DNA of 45,473 bases from Sphingobacteriaceae bacterium UBA6709 (GCA_002454425.1 DKIV01000013.1:1-45473); one strand, 5' to 3'; positions 16,330 through 25,352 are shown, counted from the stretch's first letter. Made by a program: numbers and translations. Notes: generated by a model not told the origin, from the sequence alone.

Positions 16330-16337
16330 CAAAGATA
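16330..16337 (-). promoter_or_regulatory. typA promoter -7 box
   Basis: TATCTTTG on the minus strand, followed by CCC, matches TAnnTTTG exactly. The predicted start at about 16325 gives a leader of about 22 nt. No clear TTTG -33 element is visible. Confidence 0.5.
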
Positions 16338-16409
16338 TGCTTTTATATTTGAAATTCAGCGCTTTTTATAACCTTAAAAACAAATGACAATCAGCACTTA
16401 ACAATAGCT

Positions 16410-16417
16410 TAATTTTG
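16410..16417 (+). promoter_or_regulatory. Promoter -7 box of the small cysteine-rich gene
   Basis: TAATTTTG ends 4 bases before the ATG at 16422 and matches TAnnTTTG. The mRNA would start at or next to the start codon, implying leaderless translation. Confidence 0.4.
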
Positions 16418-16421
16418 CTAC

Positions 16422-16583
16422 ATGGAAATTCAGGAGATAATTGTCGTCGTACTTTTTCTTTTATGTCTGTTTTTTATTGGAAAAACGGTGTATAAAAATT
16501 TCCGTAGTAAGGATAATTGCGGTGGAGGATGCTCCAAATGCGCAATGGATCCGAAAAACTTTCCTAAAGACCTGAAAAGCTAG
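16422..16583 (+). CDS. Small Cys-rich single-pass membrane protein (FeoB-associated-like)
   Basis: This 53-residue ORF is easily missed because of its size. It starts MEIQEIIVVVLFLLCLFFIGKTVYKNF, one N-terminal transmembrane helix with a basic cytoplasmic flank. A glycine-cysteine segment follows, DNCGGGCSKCAMDP, with three cysteines spaced C-x3-C-x2-C that could bind metal. This is the layout of small FeoB-associated Cys-rich membrane proteins of Bacteroidota, which are normally found beside the ferrous iron transporter feoB. Here no feoAB genes are nearby; it is an orphan between typA (divergent) and ispF (convergent, 14 bases away). A TAATTTTG promoter box directly upstream and clean coding composition support it as a real gene. 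Confidence 0.7.
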   Translation: MEIQEIIVVVLFLLCLFFIGKTVYKNFRSKDNCGGGCSKCAMDPKNFPKDLKS

Positions 16584-16597
16584 CAGGCTATTATTAC

Positions 16598-17077
16598 CTA
16601 TATCTTTTCAATGAGACATACGGCATAAGCCACCACCCCTTCTTCCCTACCAATAAAGCCCATACTTTCGTTCGTAGTAGCTTTGATAGAAATATCTTCT
16701 TCAGAAATTCCGATGGCGCGAGCTATATTTTCTTTCATTGTTGGTACGTGCGGATTGACCCGCGGCGCCTCCAAACAGATCATCGCATCAATATTGCCGA
16801 TGGTCCAACCCTTTTGATCAAGGAGCTTTACACATTCCTGCAACAGGATGATGCTACTTATACCTCTCCAGCGTTCATCCTTATTTGAGAAATGGTGACC
16901 GATATCCCGAAGGTTCGCCGCTCCTAATAGGGCGTCACAGATAGCGTGCAACAACACATCAGCATCTGAATGACCATAAGCTCCTGAATGATGGTCGAGT
17001 GCCACTCCTCCCATGATAAAAGGATGCCCTTCTTTCAACTGATGGACATCGAACCCGAAGCCTACTCTGATTTTCAT
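16598..17077 (-). CDS. ispF: 2-C-methyl-D-erythritol 2,4-cyclodiphosphate synthase
   Basis: IspF cyclises CDP-methylerythritol phosphate to MEcPP with release of CMP, in the non-mevalonate isoprenoid pathway. The 159-residue protein starts KIRVGFGFDVHQL, with the zinc ligands Asp and His of DVH. GHSDADVLLHAICDALLGAANLRDIGHHF holds the third zinc ligand His and the signature. IKATTNESMGFIGREEGVVAYAV is the C-terminal signature. The frame extends 14 codons upstream to 17119, but ATG 17077 gives the normal family length, so I chose it. An inverted repeat, CCGGT-TTCATT-ACCGG (17097-17112), lies just upstream of the start. The gene is not beside ispD or other isoprenoid genes here. Confidence 0.96.
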   Translation of the reverse strand: MKIRVGFGFDVHQLKEGHPFIMGGVALDHHSGAYGHSDADVLLHAICDALLGAANLRDIGHHFSNKDERWRGISSIILLQECVKLLDQKGWTIGNIDAMICLEAPRVNPHVPTMKENIARAIGISEEDISIKATTNESMGFIGREEGVVAYAVCLIEKI

Positions 17078-17354
17078 GTTGCTTAATTTTGATGTGCCGG
17101 TTTCATTACCGGATGGCAAAGTAACGCATAAATGTTTGCTTATTGGAACGCGGCATTATCAAAGCTTCAAATAGGCAAATAAACAGGAGTAGTAAAGTGG
17201 TTAAAAGGAACCTTTTAGGTGGAAAAGGTTTTTTAAGAAGTTTTACACAGCTTTTGCAACTAATTCGTTTTTTTGTCGTAAAATAGATGAACGCTAAAAA
17301 CTGTATCTGTCAGCCAAAAGAACGAGCTGCCACAGCTATACTAAAGGCATGTAA

Positions 17355-18947
17355 ATGAAAAAAATAACTCTACTTTTAACTACTGGGATTTGTGCTCTTG
17401 GTCTTTTAGGAACGTCGTGTAAAAGTAACAATAACCGCTCTTCAAAAACAGGCTGGGCTTATAATGATAAGAACAATGGAGGCTTTTCCGTCGCTAGCAA
17501 GGTTAAACCTGGTCCTGGCCCCGGATTGATAGCCATTGAGGGCGGAACCTTTGTTATGGGAGGAAGCATGGACGAAGATGTCGCCTACGAGAATGATAAC
17601 TTCAAAAGAAGGGTCACCGTTGCCTCCTTTTACATGGACGAAACCGAAGTATCTAACGTCGACTGGCGCGAGTATCTTTACTGGATTCACCGTAATTTCC
17701 CTCAGGATAAAGAGTATTATTACAACGCTTTGCCCGACACCCTGGTATGGCGTCGTCCTTTATCATACAACGAACCCTACGTGGAAAACTACCTTAGACA
17801 CCCGGCATATTCAGATTATCCGGTGGTTGGCGTTAGTTGGGAACAAGCCCGGGAATATTCTGAGTGGCGTACGGATCGCGTGAATGAAGAGATCTTACGT
17901 CAAAGAGGAATTCTCCTTGATTACAAAACCCTCGCAGGAAAACAGCGCGGTGGTAATACTACGCCTGCAACGGGAAAAGAACCTTTCAATACAGATATTT
18001 ACCTGAATGGTCAATACAGAGGTGAAGGTATTGATGGCAAGAATATGCCGAAAGACCTGAATCCTGCGGCAACGGCTACAAATAACGGTGGTCGCGGAAA
18101 TGAGGCGCGGCGCGCGGTGACAAGAGAAGACGGTATATTGAAGGAACACTATCGCTTACCCACCGAAGCCGAATGGGAATATGCGGCTCTAGCTCTTGCC
18201 GGAAATACCGAGTATGAGAATATTGATAACGGTAAAATATATCCATGGAATGGACTGGGTGTGCGTTCCGCGAAGAAGCGCACGCAGGGAATGATGCTGG
18301 CTAACTTCAAACGCGGCGCCGGTGATAACATGGGAACAGGTGGCTATCTGAATGATAAGGCTGACATTACTGCTCCGGTTAAGAGTTATCTTCCGAACGA
18401 CTTCGGCTTGTACAATATGGCAGGAAACGTAAACGAATGGGTGGAAGACACCTATCGTAAGCTTTCTTTTGAAGATGTTGAAGACTTCAACCCTTTCCGC
18501 GGAAATCAATATACAGATAAGCGTCTAGCTGATAAGAAATCCTGGACCTACGCCAAAGATAAATATGGCCGCCCGATAAAAGACGCCGCCCCTTCAAGAC
18601 GAAAACAAACATGGGCAGAGTTAAATGGTCAGACAGACAGCACAGCCAAGGCCCTGCAGCCTAAGTTTAGCGCTGACATGCGGGGTTACAAAGATACAAC
18701 CAATGCTATGTTATATGGCAGCGTAACTCTCATAAATGATAGAACAAAGGTTTATAAAGGAGGCTCATGGAATGATCGCGCGTATTGGCTGAATCCTGCG
18801 ACGCGTAGATATATGCAACAGGACGAATCCAGTGCGGAGATTGGCTTCCGTTGTGCTATGAACATGACCGGCTCAACAGAAATATTCCTGTTTGGTAAGC
18901 CACACTTTAAGCAACCGAAATCCAAGGCTAATAACCGCGCGAAGTAA
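17355..18947 (+). CDS. gldJ: GldJ-like gliding/type IX secretion lipoprotein (FGE-sulfatase fold)
   Basis: This 530-residue lipoprotein has signal ALGLLGTSCKSNN, with lipidation at Cys22. The mature N-terminus contains TGWAYNDKNNGGF, typical of GldJ. The body is an FGE-sulfatase (formylglycine-generating-enzyme-like) fold. It shows FVMGGSMDED, YMDETEVSNVDWREYLYWI, YPVVGVSWEQAREYSEWR, YRLPTEAEWEYAA, YNMAGNVNEWVED, KVYKGGSWND and EIGFRCAM. In Flavobacterium, GldJ is needed for gliding and stabilises the GldK/type IX secretion complex; the fold is structural there, not catalytic. GldK is a paralogue, and the length and TGW segment favour GldJ. It is monocistronic, with a very strong hairpin after it. 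No other gld/por genes are in the window. Confidence 0.8.
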   Translation: MKKITLLLTTGICALGLLGTSCKSNNNRSSKTGWAYNDKNNGGFSVASKVKPGPGPGLIAIEGGTFVMGGSMDEDVAYENDNFKRRVTVASFYMDETEVSNVDWREYLYWIHRNFPQDKEYYYNALPDTLVWRRPLSYNEPYVENYLRHPAYSDYPVVGVSWEQAREYSEWRTDRVNEEILRQRGILLDYKTLAGKQRGGNTTPATGKEPFNTDIYLNGQYRGEGIDGKNMPKDLNPAATATNNGGRGNEARRAVTREDGILKEHYRLPTEAEWEYAALALAGNTEYENIDNGKIYPWNGLGVRSAKKRTQGMMLANFKRGAGDNMGTGGYLNDKADITAPVKSYLPNDFGLYNMAGNVNEWVEDTYRKLSFEDVEDFNPFRGNQYTDKRLADKKSWTYAKDKYGRPIKDAAPSRRKQTWAELNGQTDSTAKALQPKFSADMRGYKDTTNAMLYGSVTLINDRTKVYKGGSWNDRAYWLNPATRRYMQQDESSAEIGFRCAMNMTGSTEIFLFGKPHFKQPKSKANNRAK

Positions 18948-18973
18948 TAAGTGCATCATTTGCCCACTGCGGT

Positions 18974-19033
18974 AGCTCCCATCAAACAATAAAGGCCTTG
19001 CAAATGCAGGGCCTTTATTGTTTGATGAGAGCT
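18974..19033. terminator. Long bidirectional terminator between gldJ and rsmE
   Basis: ATCAAACAATAAAGGCC (18981-18997) pairs perfectly with GGCCTTTATTGTTTGAT (19010-19026). The stem extends inward by 4 pairs and outward by 7 positions with one mismatch (18974-18980 with 19027-19033), giving roughly 28 bp. It sits between the convergent gldJ and rsmE genes and should stop transcription from both sides. Confidence 0.85.
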
Positions 19034-19043
19034 GATTTAGCAC

Positions 19044-19748
19044 TCACTTATTGCGATTAATATAGTTTATCTCGAAACACGCGGCCAGCGCCGCTGTCTC
19101 CGTTCTTAACCTCGACTCGCCCAAACTTATGGGTCTAACCTGATGCTCCTGTGCTACCTTTAGTTCTGCAGGACTAAAGTCTCCCTCCGGACCTATCATG
19201 ATAGTGTAGGATCCTCCAGGGGAGACCAGGGAATTCAACAATTCTTTGCTGCCTTCCATACAATGTGCTATGTAGTAATGGGAGTCGGCGTATTGAATAA
19301 AGTCTTTAAAACTCTGAGGGGCATTCAACTTAGGATGATATGCCTTTAGCGACTGCTTCACTGCTGATGTGATGATCTTTTCAAGCCGAGATACTTTCAC
19401 ATCTTTCCTCTCCGAGCGATCGCAGATAATGGGAGTTATCTCATCAATGCCCATCTCCGTAGCCTTTTCGAGAAACCATTCTATTCGTTCAATATTCTTC
19501 GTCGGAGCAATGGCTATATGGAGATAATGATTGCGCTTACCATAAGCCTCTTTTTTGCTGACAACCTTTAAAAGGCAACGCTTAGGATGATCTTCGATGA
19601 TCTGTGCGTCATAAAAGCCTCCACGACCATCAACCAGCTGTACAACATCTCCTAACGATAGCCGCAATACCTTAATAGCATGACGGCTCTCCTCTTCATT
19701 GAGCTGATATAGATCGGCTTCAATATCCGGAGTATAAAAAAGATGCAT
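19044..19748 (-). CDS. rsmE: 16S rRNA (uracil1498-N3)-methyltransferase
   Basis: RsmE methylates N3 of U1498 in helix 44 of 16S rRNA, using SAM bound in a SPOUT trefoil knot. The 234-residue protein has the N-terminal PUA-like domain with SRHAIKVLRLSLGD. The SPOUT domain follows, with IEWFLEKATEMGIDEITPI, ERKDVKVSRLEKI, AVKQSLKAYHPKL, MIGPEGDFSPAE and LGESRLRTETAAL. The last motif is usually LGxRILRxETA, so the SRLRTETA variant is slightly unusual but keeps Arg-Glu-Thr. It is the last gene of the dedA-ppa-CNNM-rsmE operon, 9 bases after the CNNM stop. Confidence 0.95.
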   Translation of the reverse strand: MHLFYTPDIEADLYQLNEEESRHAIKVLRLSLGDVVQLVDGRGGFYDAQIIEDHPKRCLLKVVSKKEAYGKRNHYLHIAIAPTKNIERIEWFLEKATEMGIDEITPIICDRSERKDVKVSRLEKIITSAVKQSLKAYHPKLNAPQSFKDFIQYADSHYYIAHCMEGSKELLNSLVSPGGSYTIMIGPEGDFSPAELKVAQEHQVRPISLGESRLRTETAALAACFEINYINRNK

Positions 19749-19757
19749 AATTATAAC

Positions 19758-21083
19758 TTAACGATTATCTACCGTATCCTCTTTGTTTATTATAAGATCC
19801 AGCTTTACGGATTCTACGTTTTGGTCTGTCTTCTTCAATATCGTTACGATATATCCATAGAATTCCTTGCTTTCTCCAACCTCCGGGATTTTCCCAAAGA
19901 GGGAACCCACAAGCCCGCTGATAGTATCATAATCTTCATCTTCAGGAAGATCATGAGGCAGGTACTCGTTGACATCATAGATCGTTGCCGATCCGTTTAT
20001 TATGTATTCCAGATCGGAAATCTTTTCAACGATAGGCTTCTCCTCATCAAATTCATCCTGAATTTCACCAACCAGCTCTTCGACAATATCTTCAAGAGTA
20101 ACGATTCCCGCGGTACCGCCAAACTCATCAAGAACAATCGCAAGCTGAATGCGCTTCAACTGGAACTCTTTCATCAGATCATTGATTTTCTTACTTTCAG
20201 GGATGAAATAAGGTTTACGAAGAATCTTTTCAAGAACCAAAGGCTGTTTCCCTACCAGTAAAGGCAGAATGTCCTTGGCATGTATAACTCCAATAATCTT
20301 ATCAATAGTGTCATCATACACTGGCACCCGGGAGTAACCTTCTTTTAAAACAAGGTCGATGATCTCGTCAGAGGTCATTGATCGCTCTACTCCAGCGATT
20401 TTAGTACGGGGAACCATAATGTTCTTTACCACCCGCTCATTAAAGTCAAACACGTTCTTTATAAGCTGATGCTCGGAATAGTCAAGCACACCGCTCTCAC
20501 GTCCTTGCTCCAGCAGATATTGTAATTCCTCAGAGCTATGCGCCGACTCGTGCCCCACTCCGCTATTGATACCAATTAGTTTTAGAATTGCATTTGCAAA
20601 GCCATTTAATAACCAAATGAACGGTCGGAAAACAATATAGAAGAAATGCAATGGCAACGAAATTCCCATAGTAATAGCTATAGGTCGTTGAATCGCAATA
20701 GACTTAGGAGCCAGCTCCCCAAAAACGATATGCAGGATGGTTATAATAGCAAACGCAATTATTGGCGCTGCCGTAACAGTAAAGGAATGAACAAACTCAG
20801 GAGCAGCACCAAAAGCAAACAGTAAATTGCTCAGCAAGTGCTCCATTACCTCTTCGCCGACCCAGCCTAAGCCGAGCGACGCTAATGTAATACCCAATTG
20901 TGTAGCCGCCAAATAGGCGTCAAGATGTTGAGTGATGTGCTTTGCGGTAGTGCCCATACGGCTTCCCGACTTAGCTTGTATTTCTATTTGAGATGCACGA
21001 ACCTTAACAATTGCGAACTCTGCCGCAACGAAAAATCCGTTCAACAAGACAAGGAAGAATGTTATGAATATCTGAAATCCCAT
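19758..21083 (-). CDS. CNNM/CorC-family transporter-associated protein (DUF21, CBS, CorC_HlyC)
   Basis: This 441-residue protein has four parts. A DUF21 (CNNM) transmembrane domain starts FQIFITFFLVLLNGFFVAAEFAIVKVR and contains LAATQLGITLASLGLGW. A CBS pair begins with RVVKNIMVPRTKIAGV and includes YSRVPVYDDTIDKIIGVIHAKDIL. A linker with LAIVLDEFGGTAGIVTLEDIVEELVGEI follows. The CorC_HlyC domain comes last, with YDTISGLVGSLFGKIPEVG. Members are called hemolysin-like but are best linked to Mg2+/Co2+ homeostasis in the inner membrane. It sits 4 bases after ppa and 9 bases before rsmE in one operon. GldE of gliding bacteria belongs to the same family, but nothing here singles out GldE. Confidence 0.92.
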   Translation of the reverse strand: MGFQIFITFFLVLLNGFFVAAEFAIVKVRASQIEIQAKSGSRMGTTAKHITQHLDAYLAATQLGITLASLGLGWVGEEVMEHLLSNLLFAFGAAPEFVHSFTVTAAPIIAFAIITILHIVFGELAPKSIAIQRPIAITMGISLPLHFFYIVFRPFIWLLNGFANAILKLIGINSGVGHESAHSSEELQYLLEQGRESGVLDYSEHQLIKNVFDFNERVVKNIMVPRTKIAGVERSMTSDEIIDLVLKEGYSRVPVYDDTIDKIIGVIHAKDILPLLVGKQPLVLEKILRKPYFIPESKKINDLMKEFQLKRIQLAIVLDEFGGTAGIVTLEDIVEELVGEIQDEFDEEKPIVEKISDLEYIINGSATIYDVNEYLPHDLPEDEDYDTISGLVGSLFGKIPEVGESKEFYGYIVTILKKTDQNVESVKLDLIINKEDTVDNR

Positions 21084-21087
21084 TTAT

Positions 21088-21639
21088 CTATACCTTAGAC
21101 ACAAATTTCTGGTTATAGAGCTCAATGCTATCATTAATTACTCTATAAGCATCCTCTCGTCCCAGCAACTTCTCCACCGTGACGTTTTTATGCTCCAGCG
21201 CTTTATAATCCTGAAAGAAACGGACAATCTCTTTCATTGTATGTGGAGGAAGACTCTCCAACTCGTCTATGTAATTTACAGACATGTCATTCTTAGCTAC
21301 CGCGATAATCTTATCGTCCTGCTCACCGTTATCTACCATGCGCATCACCCCAATAACCTTCGCCTCGATAATAGACATCGGAAACACGTCAACAGAACAT
21401 AACACCAGGATGTCCAATGGATCCTCATCGTCACAGTAGGTTTTAGGAATGAAGCCGTAGTTCGCAGGATACATTACAGACGAGAAAAGAATCCGGTCTA
21501 GTCGTAAAAGCCCTGAGTCTTTATCAATTTCATATTTCCCTTTAGATCCCTTTGGTATTTCTATAATAGCATTAACAAAAACCGGTAGTTGCATACCCGG
21601 CGACACTCGGTGCCAGGCATTATCGTCGCTAGTTATCAT
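21088..21639 (-). CDS. ppa: Inorganic pyrophosphatase (family I)
   Basis: This soluble, Mg2+-dependent enzyme hydrolyses pyrophosphate to phosphate, pulling biosynthetic reactions forward. The 183-residue protein has the family I signature CDDEDPLDILVL, with the three metal-binding aspartates. Upstream are EIPKGSKGKYEIDK and LDRILFSSVMYPANYGFIPKT, and downstream VMRMVDNGEQDDKIIAVA, with the fourth acidic cluster. It lies 4 bases from dedA and 4 bases from the CNNM gene, clearly one transcript. Confidence 0.96.
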   Translation of the reverse strand: MITSDDNAWHRVSPGMQLPVFVNAIIEIPKGSKGKYEIDKDSGLLRLDRILFSSVMYPANYGFIPKTYCDDEDPLDILVLCSVDVFPMSIIEAKVIGVMRMVDNGEQDDKIIAVAKNDMSVNYIDELESLPPHTMKEIVRFFQDYKALEHKNVTVEKLLGREDAYRVINDSIELYNQKFVSKV

Positions 21640-21643
21640 TCAA

Positions 21644-22291
21644 TTATTCTTTTATCTCTTTATTTTTTAAAAACTTCCTTTTAAAGTAGGTCCAAACCAG
21701 CGGAATAGCCGTAATTACGATGAATCCAACTATTATGTAAGCAAGATATTGGTCGATTTGTTTCTCGAATCTTTTGCCTAAAAAGTAACCTAACAACGTC
21801 AGGGACGACACCCATAATACCGCGCCTGCTACATTATAAAGTGAGAAACGTTTGACATCAATCCTTATGATGCCAGCCACTATTGGAGCAAAGGTACGAA
21901 CAATGGGAATAAAGCGCCCCATGATAAGCGCAAATGCACCCTGCTTTTCATAATACTCCTCGGCAGCCTGTATGTATTTCTTCTTGAAAAACAGTGAATC
22001 TTTTCGTTGATAAAGAACAGGACCCGTGCGCCGCCCAAACCAATACCCGACATAATTACCTGATACAGCGGCAAAAATAAGTCCGATAACGAGCGTTGCC
22101 ACAGACACATCAAGCTTGCCGGTTGCGACAAACATTCCGGCAAGGAATAATAAATAATCGCCTGGCAGAAAAAAACCGAAGAACAGCCCTGTCTCCGCAA
22201 AGACAACGAACAGGACGAGATAGAATCCCCCTTCCCGGAGAAGAGTCTCAGCATCAATCAGTTTATGTAGATGACTCCAATAATCGTGCAT
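21644..22291 (-). CDS. DedA-family membrane protein
   Basis: This 215-residue inner-membrane protein of the DedA/VTT family has about five to six hydrophobic segments. It carries ETGLFFGFFLPGDYLLFLAGM, YWFGRRTGPVLYQRK, and the conserved arginine motif MGRFIPIVRTFAPIVAGIIRI. Family members act as lipid scramblases or flippases, including undecaprenyl-phosphate recycling, and affect proton-motive force and drug resistance. The C-terminus (YFKRKFLKNKEIKE) is basic and cytosolic. It is the first gene of a four-gene operon with ppa, a CNNM protein and rsmE. Confidence 0.92.
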   Translation of the reverse strand: MHDYWSHLHKLIDAETLLREGGFYLVLFVVFAETGLFFGFFLPGDYLLFLAGMFVATGKLDVSVATLVIGLIFAAVSGNYVGYWFGRRTGPVLYQRKDSLFFKKKYIQAAEEYYEKQGAFALIMGRFIPIVRTFAPIVAGIIRIDVKRFSLYNVAGAVLWVSSLTLLGYFLGKRFEKQIDQYLAYIIVGFIVITAIPLVWTYFKRKFLKNKEIKE

Positions 22292-22429
22292 AATGAATAT
22301 CGTAAATCTACATAAATTCTTATGAATTTCACTGTAAACTTATTTTGTTATATAGTAACGACAATATAAACAAATTGAGACTTGGTTTACAAAAAGATAT
22401 GGAGGCTATAATTGGATTATTTTTCTAAA

Positions 22430-22457
22430 TAGCCCCGTCATAGTTATGACGGAGCTA
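22430..22457 (-). terminator. Terminator of the nuo operon
   Basis: Plus-strand TAGCCCCGTCATA (22430-22442) and TATGACGGAGCTA (22445-22457) face each other. On the minus-strand transcript this forms 13 bp including one G-U pair, followed by TTTAGAAAAATAAT, a weak T-stretch. It lies 14 bases past the nuoN stop. Confidence 0.65.
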
Positions 22458-22470
22458 CTGAATATATTTA

Positions 22471-23847
22471 TCAAAACAATGTCGATAGTAACTGCGGGTA
22501 TATTCCGAGGACAAGCGTTGCGAGCGTTGAAAAAGCCAACACAAACTTATATGCTACAGGAATAGTTAGTTCGCTACGTTCCTCCGCTTTGAAATACATG
22601 GCAACGATAACGCGGAAGTAGTAAAAAATACCTACTCCTGCATTCAATACCGCGAACACCACCAGAACAATATGATATCCTGAAATCGCTCCGGCAAACA
22701 TCATGAACTTGCCAATGAATCCTGCAGTAAGTGGGATACCTGCAAATGATAACATCGCCACGGTAAGGCAAAACGCGAGAAATGGATTCTTCTTATGCAG
22801 ACCATTAAAGCTGCTAAAGCTGTCATTACCAACCTGACGCTGTAATAGAATCAGCGCTGCAAAAGCAATCACGGTAGCCAGAGAATACGCTCCAGCGTAA
22901 ATAAATAAAGAGTTTGCGGAGCTGGTACCCGGCGCCATCAATCCGAAAAGCATGTACCCCGCATGTGAGATGCTCGAATATGCCAGCATTCGTTTAAAAT
23001 GCTGCTGGTATACGGCCGTAATGTTTCCTATAAGCAGTGACAGTGAGGCAACAACAAGCAGAATTGGAAGAATAAAAGCCATCTTAACGCTGAAGCAGAT
23101 CATCAGAATACGTAAAAATGCCGCGAAGCCCGCAGTCTTAACGACCGTGCTCATATACGCCGTAATGAGTGATGGCGAGCCCTCATACACATCAGGTGTC
23201 CAGAAATGGAATGGCGCTGCGCCTACCTTGAAGCATAAGCCTACAAGAAGAAGAATAATGCCCGTATACAACAGTGGCGAAGCTGTCTTAGTCTGAACAA
23301 CATATTCTCTGATTACGCCGAGATCAAAAGATCCGCTGGAACCATAAATAAGTGCGATACCAAATAAAAGGAAACCTGTTGAGAAGGCTCCCATTAGGAA
23401 ATATTTCAGAGCAGCTTCATTTGATGCCACATCCTTCTTCTTTATACCCGCAAGTATGTACAAACATACAGACATGATCTCCACACCAATAAAGAGCATG
23501 GATAAGTTATGGTATGATACCATCAACACAATTCCCGCCAGAGAAAAGAGTATCAAGGTATAATACTCAGCAACCTGATCACTGATACGTTGAAAGTAAT
23601 CACCAGAAAGCAACAACACCAGAATGGTAACAAACGCTGTAATAGAAGTAAACGCCACCGCAAAGTTATCAAACAACATCATGTTGTTGAAAATTGGAGC
23701 TGCCCCACTATTCCATTCACAGATTGCGGCAGCCATAGCAGCAATAAGTCCCAGTATTGAAACAGGTAACAAGGCCTTGCTGGCCTTAAATAATCCCAGG
23801 TACAGTACCAGTATGGCTAAAACAGATATAATGATTAAAGAATTCAT
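22471..23847 (-). CDS. nuoN: NADH-quinone oxidoreductase subunit N
   Basis: This 458-residue membrane subunit of complex I is one of three antiporter-like proton-channel subunits. It has about 14 transmembrane helices. Conserved elements include the channel glutamate in MLFIGVEIMSVCLYILAG and a lysine-bearing segment FKVGAAPFHFWTPDVYEGSP. YQQHFKRMLAYSSISHAGYMLFGL and FAGIPLTAGFIGKFMMFAGAI are also conserved. It is the last gene of the nuoA-N operon, 23 bases after nuoM. Confidence 0.96.
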   Translation of the reverse strand: MNSLIIISVLAILVLYLGLFKASKALLPVSILGLIAAMAAAICEWNSGAAPIFNNMMLFDNFAVAFTSITAFVTILVLLLSGDYFQRISDQVAEYYTLILFSLAGIVLMVSYHNLSMLFIGVEIMSVCLYILAGIKKKDVASNEAALKYFLMGAFSTGFLLFGIALIYGSSGSFDLGVIREYVVQTKTASPLLYTGIILLLVGLCFKVGAAPFHFWTPDVYEGSPSLITAYMSTVVKTAGFAAFLRILMICFSVKMAFILPILLVVASLSLLIGNITAVYQQHFKRMLAYSSISHAGYMLFGLMAPGTSSANSLFIYAGAYSLATVIAFAALILLQRQVGNDSFSSFNGLHKKNPFLAFCLTVAMLSFAGIPLTAGFIGKFMMFAGAISGYHIVLVVFAVLNAGVGIFYYFRVIVAMYFKAEERSELTIPVAYKFVLAFSTLATLVLGIYPQLLSTLF

Positions 23848-23870
23848 TTCACTAAGTACATTAAATGCTA

Positions 23871-25352
23871 TTAAAATAAACCCGCAGGCGTGTTAATCTT
23901 CGTTTCCACAAATGTGATCAACGCCTTTACTGAAGCTTCAGAAATGTGAAGAATACAATTAGGATAAACACCAATAAATACTATCAGAATACAAACCACC
24001 GAAAGTACGATCTTCTCGACGGCATCCAGTGGCGCAAATGAGCTAAGGGATATCTTAGTCTCGCCCAGCATCACCCGTTGATACATCCTCAGCATGTAAA
24101 CAGCACCGAATATGATAGTCAAACCTGCTAAAGCCGTTGCGTAAATATTGTATTGAGAAAGCCCTACAAGCAACAGGTACTCACCAACAAAGCCATTTGT
24201 AAGAGGAAGAGCTACTGAACCCAGCACAATTATCATAAACGCGACCGACAGCTGCGGAGCTATCGACGCCAATCCTCCCATCTCGTCGCTATTGCGAGTA
24301 TGCAAACGACGTTGAATTATATCAACAAGGAAAAAAAGACCAAAAACATTAATCCCGTGGTTCAGCATCTGGATTACCGCACCCTGCATACCCTGTACAT
24401 TCCAGACAAAAATCCCCGCGGCTATTAAGCCAACGTGTCCAATAGAAGAATATGCTACCAGACGCTTAACATCTTTCTGCGTAAAAGCAATGATAGAAGC
24501 ATACACAATTCCAATAATTGCCAGCACCAGGATGATCGGCCCTGCTTTCAGATATCCTAAAGGAGCAACAGGAATCAGCCAACGGATACATCCGTAGATT
24601 CCCATCTTAAGCATAATTCCGGAGAGTAGCATCGTGCCGGTGGTAGGAGCCTCAACGTAAGTATCCGGCTGCCAGGTATGAAATGGAAACAGCGGCATCT
24701 TGATTGCGAAAGCAATAAAAAAGGCAATGAAGATCCAAAGCTGCGCTGATGCAGGTAACTGGGCATTGTAAAATGCCGCCAATGAGAATGTCCCCGCAGG
24801 ATTATGCGCCGCCATATAAATAATGCCGATAAGCATTATTAAGCTTCCCAAAACAGTATATATAAAGAACTTCAGATGAACACGTATACGATTTTCGCCT
24901 CCCCACATAGCACAAATGAAATACACAGGAATCAGGGCTGCTTCCCATCCAATATAGAACAGGAACGCATCTAAAGCCGTGAATACCAAGAGTAAGCCGC
25001 TTTGCATAAACAACACCAATCCATAGAAAACTCCTGGATTGGAATAGTTGTGCTTGAAGGCAGAAAGTATTATAAGCGGCATGAGACCGTTGGTCAGCAG
25101 CACCAGAACCATGGAAATTCCGTCGACGCCAACATTAAACCTGATACCGTATTTCAAAAACCATGCGTAATCATACACGAATTGCTGCTCTGCCGATCCC
25201 GCATCAAACTGAATCAACATATAGGCACTTAAGCCTAAAGAAAGCAAAGACCAGATCAGGGCAAAGACCTTTGCCTGCTGAGACCTGCCCATAAACAAAG
25301 CCGAGGCACAAGCGCCGAGCAGTGGTAAAAATATGAGAAGTAAAATTTCCAT
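23871..25352 (-). CDS. nuoM: NADH-quinone oxidoreductase subunit M
   Basis: This 493-residue antiporter-like proton-translocating subunit has YIGWEAALIPVYFICAMWGGENR (channel Glu), IKMPLFPFHTWQPDTYVEAPTTGT, QKDVKRLVAYSSIGHVGLI and LPLTNGFVGEYLLLVG. Roughly 14 transmembrane helices are visible. It lies between nuoL (21 bases) and nuoN. Confidence 0.96.
   Translation of the reverse strand: MEILLLIFLPLLGACASALFMGRSQQAKVFALIWSLLSLGLSAYMLIQFDAGSAEQQFVYDYAWFLKYGIRFNVGVDGISMVLVLLTNGLMPLIILSAFKHNYSNPGVFYGLVLFMQSGLLLVFTALDAFLFYIGWEAALIPVYFICAMWGGENRIRVHLKFFIYTVLGSLIMLIGIIYMAAHNPAGTFSLAAFYNAQLPASAQLWIFIAFFIAFAIKMPLFPFHTWQPDTYVEAPTTGTMLLSGIMLKMGIYGCIRWLIPVAPLGYLKAGPIILVLAIIGIVYASIIAFTQKDVKRLVAYSSIGHVGLIAAGIFVWNVQGMQGAVIQMLNHGINVFGLFFLVDIIQRRLHTRNSDEMGGLASIAPQLSVAFMIIVLGSVALPLTNGFVGEYLLLVGLSQYNIYATALAGLTIIFGAVYMLRMYQRVMLGETKISLSSFAPLDAVEKIVLSVVCILIVFIGVYPNCILHISEASVKALITFVETKINTPAGLF

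Noticed and set aside
17078..17119. Fourteen-residue N-terminal extension of IspF
   Set aside because: Family members begin at (M)KIRVGFGFDVH; the extension is not typical and covers a leader hairpin.
21880..22293. Additional long frames over dedA on both strands
   Set aside because: They are shadows of the clearly conserved DedA frame and show no independent family features.
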